From positions 1 to 17,978 of the forward strand of contig JBBDWJ010000238.1 in the NCBI GenBank assembly GCA_040902925.1: DNA of 17,978 nt. The letters are read 5' to 3'. Source of the stretch: JBBDWJ01 sp040902925 (GTDB taxonomy: Bacteria > Acidobacteriota > Terriglobia > Bryobacterales > UBA6623). The notes under the pieces were generated by a model. The model made no database searches. It worked only from the letters and a program-made list of their open reading frames with translations, and was not told the DNA's origin. Shown here piece after piece: positions 12,966 through 17,978 of the stretch; the first letter of the stretch is position 1, and each line of letters begins with the position of its first letter. Both the position numbers and the translations under genes were made by a program.

Positions 12966-15589
12966 TGCAGCCGGAAATGATAGCGGTCGTCACCGCCGCT
13001 CGGGTCCGTCACGCGGATCACAGCCGTAAAGCCGTTCCCCTCCCAGGGACGCTCCAGTAGTACGACCTCGCCGCGCCCGTCGCTGCGCTCGACGGTGATC
13101 TCGGCGACTCCCGACGACGGCAGCGGTTGGGAGAACGAGAACCGCTCGACCTCAGCCGGGCGACCCCCTTCCGCTTCGGCGAAAACCCTGCCGCCACGAA
13201 TCCGGAATAGGATCGACCCATCGACGCGGCCACGGAACTCGAATAGACCTTCGGCGGCGTTGTTATAGCGGCTCGGATCGTTTTCACTGGAAGTCAGTTC
13301 CACGCCGGGCAGGATCATCGCCGGGGCCGCCTCCGCGGGCGGCGGGCCCGGAGGTTCCCAGCCGGCTTCGCCCCTCAACAGATCGTCTATGTGCCTTGAT
13401 AATATGCTGCTACCACCAGGTCTGGATGTACCCGATGAAGCTGGGGGCGGCGCTGCCACTGGGGATGCGCCGGCCGATTCCCAGGCCAGGCGCGCGTGGA
13501 AGCGATCGTCGCCGCTACGGCTGTCGCTGATGCGCAGCTTCGCCGTGTAGCCGTTTTCCGGCGCGGGCTTTTCCAACAGCACGATCTCGCCGCGGCCGTC
13601 TTTCTGCTCCAGTTCAAAACGGGTGAAGACCGCGCGCGGGATGGGCTGGGAGAATTCCGAACCGTCATCGCGCGGCGGCTGGCCCTCGAAGCGGTAACGA
13701 ACCACATCGCCTTGAACATAAAGCTCCATGGTGTGATCGACGTGAAAACGGAGGTCAAACTGGCCGCGCTTCGAATTGGGATCGTAGTCGCCGCTGCGTT
13801 TCGGACGCAGTTCGGTCAGCACCCCCACTGCCCCGCCCCCAGTCGCGGGAACGGTCGCGGCGGGAACGGTCCCAGCGGGTTGAGCTTCGGTAACGGTATT
13901 GGTTGGCGCCTCGCCGATGCCCAAATACGGATTGAACACAGGCTGGCCCTCGAAGCGGTAACGAACCACATCGCCTTGAACATAAAGCTCCATGGNNNNN
14001 NNNNNNNNNNNNNNNNNNNNNNNNNNNNNNNNNNNNNNNNNNNNNNNNNNNNNNNNNNNNNNNNNNNNNNNNNNNNNNNNNNNNNNNNNNNNNNNTTCGG
14101 TAACGGTATTGGTTGGCGCCTCGCCGATGCCCAAATACGGATTGAACACATAGTCGAGCGAAAACGGCCGCGGCATGCGGAGGTTCTGGCTCACCGAATA
14201 GGCCGGGTCGAGGCCCCACTGGCCGGGCGCGATGACATTCTGCTTGTTGGTGCGAACGTCGTGCCAGCCCCAGAACGGCTTGGCTTTGTTGGAGGCGTGC
14301 ATGCGGCCAAGGAAAGAGCCGGCGATCTGGCGCTGGGACGTCACCGGACGTCCGCCATAGGCTATGTATTGATAATATTCATCAAACATCTGCCGGCCGC
14401 GCTCGTCCCCGCTAACCGACGGCAGCCACCAGTGGTCGTAGATCGGCAGCAACTCGTAACCAACCAGCCGGTCGTTGGCGTGCTTGGGTCTTTCGGCCCG
14501 CCCTTTGTAGAGGTAGGTGACGCCGGTGCCACCGCTGAACTCTCCCTTGCTCAGCGTAAAGGTGGCGTGGCCGCCCAGCGTCCCATAGACGCCATGGCCG
14601 CCCGATTCGATAAACGCAACCGGATGCGACCCCTCATAGAGTTCGATGCCGCCATCGAGGTTGTGAATACCGCTCTGAACGCGCGAATCGGCGCGGTGCG
14701 AATAGATGTTGTTGTGCGCCAGCGTTTCCATGGCCAGCAGGCGTCCGAATTGCGAGCCGTCTTTCTCGACGGTGAGAATCAGCCCTTCGTTGTCGTTCTC
14801 GTGGCACGTTCCGACAACGCATTTATCGGAATAGTCGCGCGGGTGGAAGAAGTTATAGATCAAAAACCAATGCGTTTGCGTCTCGATCGTGGCGTAGTAA
14901 ACATAGGCTTGCGAGCTGCCGGTTTCAGCCTCTTCCCAGTTGTTGTCGCCGCGCCAGTCGCCGTCTAGGTCGAAGCGCGCCACGTAGTCCGATTTCGGCT
15001 GGAACCAAGTCTCTTGCGCGAGAAACGGAGCATAGTGCTGTGCGAGCAGGCGATAGGGGTCGCGAGACGCGCCTTCCGAGGGGAACTCAACCTTCTCGGC
15101 GGGCCGCAGCGACGCGGCGCTGGAGTCTACGTCGATGGAGATCGTGGCGCTCTTGCCGTCGAGGGAGGCCTCGATCTCGTATTTCCCGGTTTTTTCCGGC
15201 GCCGTATAGAGCGTGCTGTCCTGGCGCACATACTGGCTGGTGGCGCGCCGGAAGATGATCGCAGCCAAGCCGGCCCCTTCCGGTTCATAGAAGGACTCGG
15301 TCTCCTGCCCTTGAAAGCGGAACGGCTTGGAGAGCCAGCCGCCGTTGCTGTCTTTGAGGGTAAACCGGATTTCTGACGCCGGCTGCACGCGCACTGTTTT
15401 CTTGCCGCCGCTGGCGTCGCTGACTTCGCTGTAAGCCAGCAGTTGTACGACAATCGACTCGAGCGGACGTACCTTGACTTCGGCCGGATCGGTACGCAGC
15501 TTGATTTCCGAAACAAGACTCTGCGCGATCGCGGCGGGCAATAGCAATACAAACACGCCCGTCGCGAGTATGCGCGCCGAAATGCTCAT
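12953..15589 (-). CDS. Large secreted protein, Vps62-like central region and repeated beta domains (contains assembly gap)
   Basis: This protein of roughly 878 residues (length uncertain across the gap) has a signal peptide (MSISARILATGVFVLLLPAA, cleavage ~23) and an N-terminal beta domain (~24-170). A central region (~184-470) shows HWFLIYNFFHPRDY, HENDNEGLILTV and FIESGGHGVYG. These recall the 'W..Y.fy.P.d...HE.D.E' pattern of Vps62/NPP1-like folds, an inference only. The C-terminus has two homologous domains. One contains RGQFDLRFHVDHTMELYVQG, DGRGEIVLLEKPAPENGYTA and SRSGDDRFHARLAW. The other contains EGLFEFRGRVDGSILFRIRG, DGRGEVVLLERPWEGNGFTA and PSGGDDRYHFRLQW. The ATG at 15589 has a strong AGGAGG 5 nt upstream, so the 11 extra codons to 15622 are rejected. 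100 Ns interrupt the gene before the first repeat domain. It is probably exported; function unknown. Confidence 0.8.
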   Translation of the reverse strand: MSISARILATGVFVLLLPAAIAQSLVSEIKLRTDPAEVKVRPLESIVVQLLAYSEVSDASGGKKTVRVQPASEIRFTLKDSNGGWLSKPFRFQGQETESFYEPEGAGLAAIIFRRATSQYVRQDSTLYTAPEKTGKYEIEASLDGKSATISIDVDSSAASLRPAEKVEFPSEGASRDPYRLLAQHYAPFLAQETWFQPKSDYVARFDLDGDWRGDNNWEEAETGSSQAYVYYATIETQTHWFLIYNFFHPRDYSDKCVVGTCHENDNEGLILTVEKDGSQFGRLLAMETLAHNNIYSHRADSRVQSGIHNLDGGIELYEGSHPVAFIESGGHGVYGTLGGHATFTLSKGEFSGGTGVTYLYKGRAERPKHANDRLVGYELLPIYDHWWLPSVSGDERGRQMFDEYYQYIAYGGRPVTSQRQIAGSFLGRMHASNKAKPFWGWHDVRTNKQNVIAPGQWGLDPAYSVSQNLRMPRPFSLDYVFNPYLGIGEAPTNTVTEXXXXXXXXXXXXXXXXXXXXXXXXXXXXXXXXXXMELYVQGDVVRYRFEGQPVFNPYLGIGEAPTNTVTEAQPAGTVPAATVPATGGGAVGVLTELRPKRSGDYDPNSKRGQFDLRFHVDHTMELYVQGDVVRYRFEGQPPRDDGSEFSQPIPRAVFTRFELEQKDGRGEIVLLEKPAPENGYTAKLRISDSRSGDDRFHARLAWESAGASPVAAPPPASSGTSRPGGSSILSRHIDDLLRGEAGWEPPGPPPAEAAPAMILPGVELTSSENDPSRYNNAAEGLFEFRGRVDGSILFRIRGGRVFAEAEGGRPAEVERFSFSQPLPSSGVAEITVERSDGRGEVVLLERPWEGNGFTAVIRVTDPSGGDDRYHFRLQWRR
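13677..13940. repeat. 264-bp unit, in-frame tandemly duplicated into the gap
   Basis: The first 55 bp (13677-13731) recur at 13941-13995, directly after the unit. The last 55 bp (13886-13940) recur at 14096-14150, directly after the Ns. The arrangement X-u-Y-X'-gap-Y' implies at least two copies of a 264-bp (88-codon) unit, with the 154-bp middle of the second copy missing. Both partial copies read in the same frame. Confidence 0.8.
13996..14095. other. Assembly gap (100 Ns)
   Basis: There are exactly 100 Ns, a placeholder length. Flanking repeats of exactly 55 bp equal a k-mer size often used by short-read assemblers, so the gap reflects an unresolved loop in the assembly graph. If there are two copies of the 264-bp unit, the true missing length is 154 bp. 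Confidence 0.9.
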
Positions 15590-15750
15590 CACTTCCTCCT
15601 GAAAACGAAACGTTCGCGACAATTGTCATTGCACCACATGCCGCCAAAGCGCGCAAACGCGCCGCCCGGCGGCTGGGGCCGGATTCTGATGGGACGCGCG
15701 AAACATCGCCCAGGTAAGCAATGACGACACCGGCCCCTGTAGGGTTCCGT

Positions 15751-15796
15751 ATCATAGAACCAGGAACAGCTCGATCATAGAACCAGTAGCAGCTCG
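15751..15796. repeat. 23-bp tandem repeat x2 before the alpha/beta hydrolase
   Basis: ATCATAGAACCAG begins both units (15751 and 15774) and CAGCTCG or GCAGCTCG ends them; the two 23-bp copies differ at two positions. The second copy ends 12 bp before the hydrolase ATG. No -10/-35 pair or Shine-Dalgarno is obvious between, so the repeat itself may hold promoter or operator sequence. Confidence 0.75.
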
Positions 15797-15808
15797 CAAA
15801 TCCAACAA

Positions 15809-16450
15809 ATGGCTCGCCTTCTCGAATCGACAACCATCGAAGGGCCCGCGGGGCCGCTCGAAGCCCTGCATGAGGGGCCAGACGACGGTACGCCCATCGT
15901 GCGCGCGGCGGTCGTCTGCCATCCGCACCCGCTTTTTGGCGGCACGATGCACAACAAAGTCGTCTTCCGGCTGGCGCGCGCGGCGCGGCGCTCGGGCGCG
16001 GCGGTCTTGCGGTTCAATTTTCGCGGTGTAGGCTTGAGCGGCGGCGAGCACGCCAACGGCATCGGCGAGCAGGACGACCTGCGCGCGGCTATCGAGCATA
16101 TGAGCTCGCGCTATCCCGATCTGCCTTTGGCTCTCGCTGGTTTCTCGTTCGGTTCGCGAGTCGCGGCACAAGTCTTTTGCGGAAACCTGCGGATCGAGCG
16201 GCTGCTGTGCGCGGGAACTCCCGTGGTGAAGAGTGACTGGAGCTTTCTCGAGCGCTGCAGTGGCCCCAAGTTTTTCCTCCATAGCACTAACGACGAGCAC
16301 GGTCCCAAAGCGGCCATGCAAGCCGTCTTCGACCGTGCCGGCGAACCCAAACAGCTCACCTGGATCGAATCGGGCGATCATTTTTTCGCCGATGCGTTGG
16401 ACCGGCTCGAGCAGGCGGCCTACGAGGCTATGACCGCCGCTGTCGGCTGA
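15809..16450 (+). CDS. Alpha/beta hydrolase (COG2945-like)
   Basis: This 213-residue protein shows CHPHPLFGGTMHNKVVFRLA (residues 37-56), the hallmark of the COG2945/dienelactone-hydrolase-like group. Next come LRFNFRGVGLSGG, the nucleophile elbow GFSFGS (S113), an acid residue in HSTNDEHGP (D162) and the catalytic histidine in GDHFFAD (H191). The triad is complete and length is normal for the family. It is a cytoplasmic serine hydrolase of unknown substrate. The ATG at 15809 begins the conserved sequence; it lacks a visible Shine-Dalgarno and lies 12 bp after a 23-bp tandem repeat. It is divergent from the large secreted protein gene, with ~220 bp between. The next gene starts 156 bp downstream with its own Shine-Dalgarno. 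A long antisense ORF (15752-16453) is a high-GC shadow. Confidence 0.9.
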   Translation: MARLLESTTIEGPAGPLEALHEGPDDGTPIVRAAVVCHPHPLFGGTMHNKVVFRLARAARRSGAAVLRFNFRGVGLSGGEHANGIGEQDDLRAAIEHMSSRYPDLPLALAGFSFGSRVAAQVFCGNLRIERLLCAGTPVVKSDWSFLERCSGPKFFLHSTNDEHGPKAAMQAVFDRAGEPKQLTWIESGDHFFADALDRLEQAAYEAMTAAVG

Positions 16451-16501
16451 CAACAGCGCCGGCGTTTACTGGGCCAAGCTGACATCGTTGGATGCATGGC
16501 C

Positions 16502-16535
16502 GCGTCGCCGCAGGTCCCGCGTCGCCGCAGGTCCC
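16502..16535. repeat. 17-bp perfect tandem duplication
   Basis: gcgtcgccgcaggtccc occurs twice in a row (16502-16518, 16519-16535) in the intergenic space between the hydrolase and the DinB-family gene. A partial third copy (GCAG) follows. It is upstream of the DinB Shine-Dalgarno and may be a slippage product. Confidence 0.8.
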
Positions 16536-16606
16536 GCAGTGCCGCTCCGTCGCGGAGCGTTCGTTTCGCCTCAACCGAATCCGCAATCCTCAAGGAGTCT
16601 AAAACG

Positions 16607-17103
16607 ATGACCGCGATCGAATCGCTCCTGACCGAATTTGAGCACGAAGCGCAGACAGCACGGAACCATCTGGAGCGTGTGCCTGGGAGAGCTTCGAGTG
16701 GCGGCCTCACGAGAAATCGTTTACCGCCGGCGGCCTGGCTTCGCACATTGTCGAATGCGTGGCCTGGGGTGAATCCATATTCAGCAAGGACGAATTCGAC
16801 TTTGACCCAAGTTCATTCAAGCCCTACCGTGCCGCATCGCCGGCCGACCTGCTAAAAACCTTCGACGCCCGGGCGGCCGAGTGCAAGCGAGCTCTGGCAG
16901 GCTCCACCGACGCGGCGCTGAGCGAGCCGTGGCGCCTCAAGATCATGGGCCGGGTGCGGTTTGAAAAGCCCAGAGGCGCCGTGTTCCGCGATTTCACGTT
17001 GAGCCACATCATTCATCACCGCGGGCAGTTGTCGGTCTATCTGCGGCTGCTCAATGTCCCGGTGCCTCCTTCGTATGGTCCCACGGCCGACGAGCAAGGC
17101 TGA
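16607..17103 (+). pseudogene. DinB-family protein with single-base frameshift
   Basis: The ATG at 16607, with AGGAG 10 nt upstream, begins MTAIESLLTEFEHEAQTARN and HLERVPG, then leaves frame. The next frame continues at 16687 with ESFEWRPHEKSFTAGGLASH, then IVECVAWGESIFSKDEF and, later, FTLSHIIHHRGQLSVYLRLL and a normal ending at 17103. Together these give a complete ~165-residue DinB protein, with metal-site histidines in GGLASH and in HIIHHRGQ. The break fits loss of one G from the GGG at 16685-16687 (CCT GGG GAG restored). Either the gene is recently inactivated or the consensus has an error. DinB-like proteins are four-helix, divalent-metal proteins of mostly unknown function. Translation of the second half alone from a downstream start would lack helix 1 and the first histidine. 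Confidence 0.8.
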
Positions 17104-17164
17104 TGGGAGCGACGCCGGCGCGGGGCCGAAGCCGGATAGCCTCGATCTTCGGTCCGCATCCATG

Positions 17165-17977
17165 TCAGCGGCGGGCGTGATTCGGCGGCGCTTCCGACGC
17201 CAGCAACACCAGGTCGCTTGGCTCCTCGCCGACCGCAACCGCTAGCCGGCTTCCGTCGTGCGACCAGGAGAAACTGAAGATGCGAGCCATCTGCAGACGC
17301 GTGAGGCGGTATGCCGGACCGCCGTCGATCGGCTGGGCCCATAGATTCGCCGCGCCGTCGCGAAAGTCGACGTAGGCGGCCGCGAGGCCATCGGGAGTCC
17401 AGCGGGGGCTTTTCGTTCGGTCCGCGGTTGGCGGCAGGGCGAGCTTGGTGATTGGTTCGCCGTCGATGGTCAAGATGGCCATGACCGTCTGCCTGGTCTG
17501 ACGCACTTCGGAAGGATCGGACCAGAAGGCGGCAATGCGCCGGCCATCGCCGGAAACCGCGGGCGACGTATAGTCACCGAGGGTAATTTGCCTGGCGGGG
17601 CCGCCCCGCTCGTGCAACGGCATCTTGAATAACCCGCTCCAACCTCCGGGCTGTACCGCCGAATAAATCAGAAAGTCGCCAGCAGGCGCGCAATGCGGAG
17701 AGGCGAACCCCGAGCCTCGAACGAGCGTCTCCGAACGCCCGTCCGTCAGGTGGTAGGCTCGAACTTCGAAGCGCCCTTCGAGGGACGTGGTGTGTACGAT
17801 GTAGGGGCCGCAACTCGACGGATGGCCGCTCGATCCAACCCGCGTGATCGCTTCGGCGCGGTCCTCATCCCCATTTAGATACAGCCTGCCCGTCGCCTCC
17901 ACAATCAGATTTCCCTCGGCCGTCCAGCCCACGTAGCCGGAGCCGTGAGCGGGCCGCTGCCCCTGGGGAAGGGTGAC
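17165..17977 (-). CDS. TolB-like/WD40 beta-propeller protein, C-terminal part (5' end outside window)
   Basis: The frame is open to the right edge, so ~270 C-terminal residues are visible. PD40-type blades repeat: GFASPHCAPAGDFLIYSA, YTSPAVSGDGRRIAAFWSDP, KSPRWTPDGLAAAYVDFRDG and, last, IFSFSWSHDGSRLAVAVGEE followed by SDLVLLAS. The final 'ifsfaWSpDG.rLava.G...sDvVLi' signature is the usual end of large acidobacterial Ser/Thr kinases and winged-helix regulators carrying a TolB propeller. The missing N-terminus may therefore be such a kinase or DNA-binding domain; that is inference. The propeller would be a protein-interaction or ligand-sensing platform. It converges on the DinB-family gene with a 61-bp gap. 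Confidence 0.85.
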   Translation of the reverse strand, partial: VTLPQGQRPAHGSGYVGWTAEGNLIVEATGRLYLNGDEDRAEAITRVGSSGHPSSCGPYIVHTTSLEGRFEVRAYHLTDGRSETLVRGSGFASPHCAPAGDFLIYSAVQPGGWSGLFKMPLHERGGPARQITLGDYTSPAVSGDGRRIAAFWSDPSEVRQTRQTVMAILTIDGEPITKLALPPTADRTKSPRWTPDGLAAAYVDFRDGAANLWAQPIDGGPAYRLTRLQMARIFSFSWSHDGSRLAVAVGEEPSDLVLLASEAPPNHARR

Positions 17978-17978
17978 C

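Noticed and set aside
13496..14968. 490-codon plus-strand ORF
   Set aside because: It is antisense to the large secreted protein, passes through the N gap, and has a His/Arg/Val-rich composition without domains.
15752..16453. 233-codon minus-strand ORF opposite the hydrolase
   Set aside because: The plus strand encodes a complete alpha/beta hydrolase with its triad, so this is a shadow.

Overview
The window looks like a high-GC chromosomal scaffold from an uncultured Acidobacteriota bacterium, most likely near Bryobacterales/Solibacter. This is inferred from a secreted protein with the TIGR03437-type domain (8185-9846) and from a TolB-like propeller end of the kind fused to Ser/Thr kinases in that group (17165-17977). 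A 100-N gap at 13996-14095, flanked by exactly 55-bp repeats, marks it as a short-read scaffold.

Layout: 1-1787 is the end of an exopolysaccharide/O-antigen region, with an O-antigen ligase C-terminus converging on a family-4-type glycosyltransferase. 1788-3490 is about 1.7 kb with no convincing gene apart from one weak hypothetical ORF. It carries a 10-bp phased degenerate repeat. 3491-7914 is a toxin-antitoxin cluster with three different modules: hicBA, a relBE-type pair whose toxin is frameshifted by a 7-bp tandem duplication, and on the other strand a higB-like toxin with an XRE/ImmA-type antitoxin-protease behind two GGTAAC-type operators. That last operon runs into an N-terminal Nmad2-like fragment, a frameshifted secreted-protein remnant and a secreted cysteine-rich protein with two mirrored Cys modules.

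8054-9846 holds a 15-bp degenerate tandem repeat followed by the TIGR03437-type protein. 9992-11400 is a rearranged patch. There a 5'-truncated DinB gene and a 5'-truncated IS1595-family transposase are joined back to back, followed by a 59-aa gene that shares a hairpin with the transposase and by a 37-aa ORF with a strong Shine-Dalgarno sequence.

11465-17977 is metabolic and envelope content: a Tat-exported enolase-superfamily protein, a large secreted protein with C-terminal repeat domains (interrupted by the gap), an alpha/beta hydrolase, a frameshifted DinB-family gene and the partial TolB-like protein.

Broken genes are common here. The relE-like, secreted-remnant, Nmad2-like, two DinB and transposase genes are all damaged, so 3.5-11.4 kb reads as a plastic accessory region between ordinary chromosomal genes. 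No tRNA, rRNA or CRISPR array was seen.
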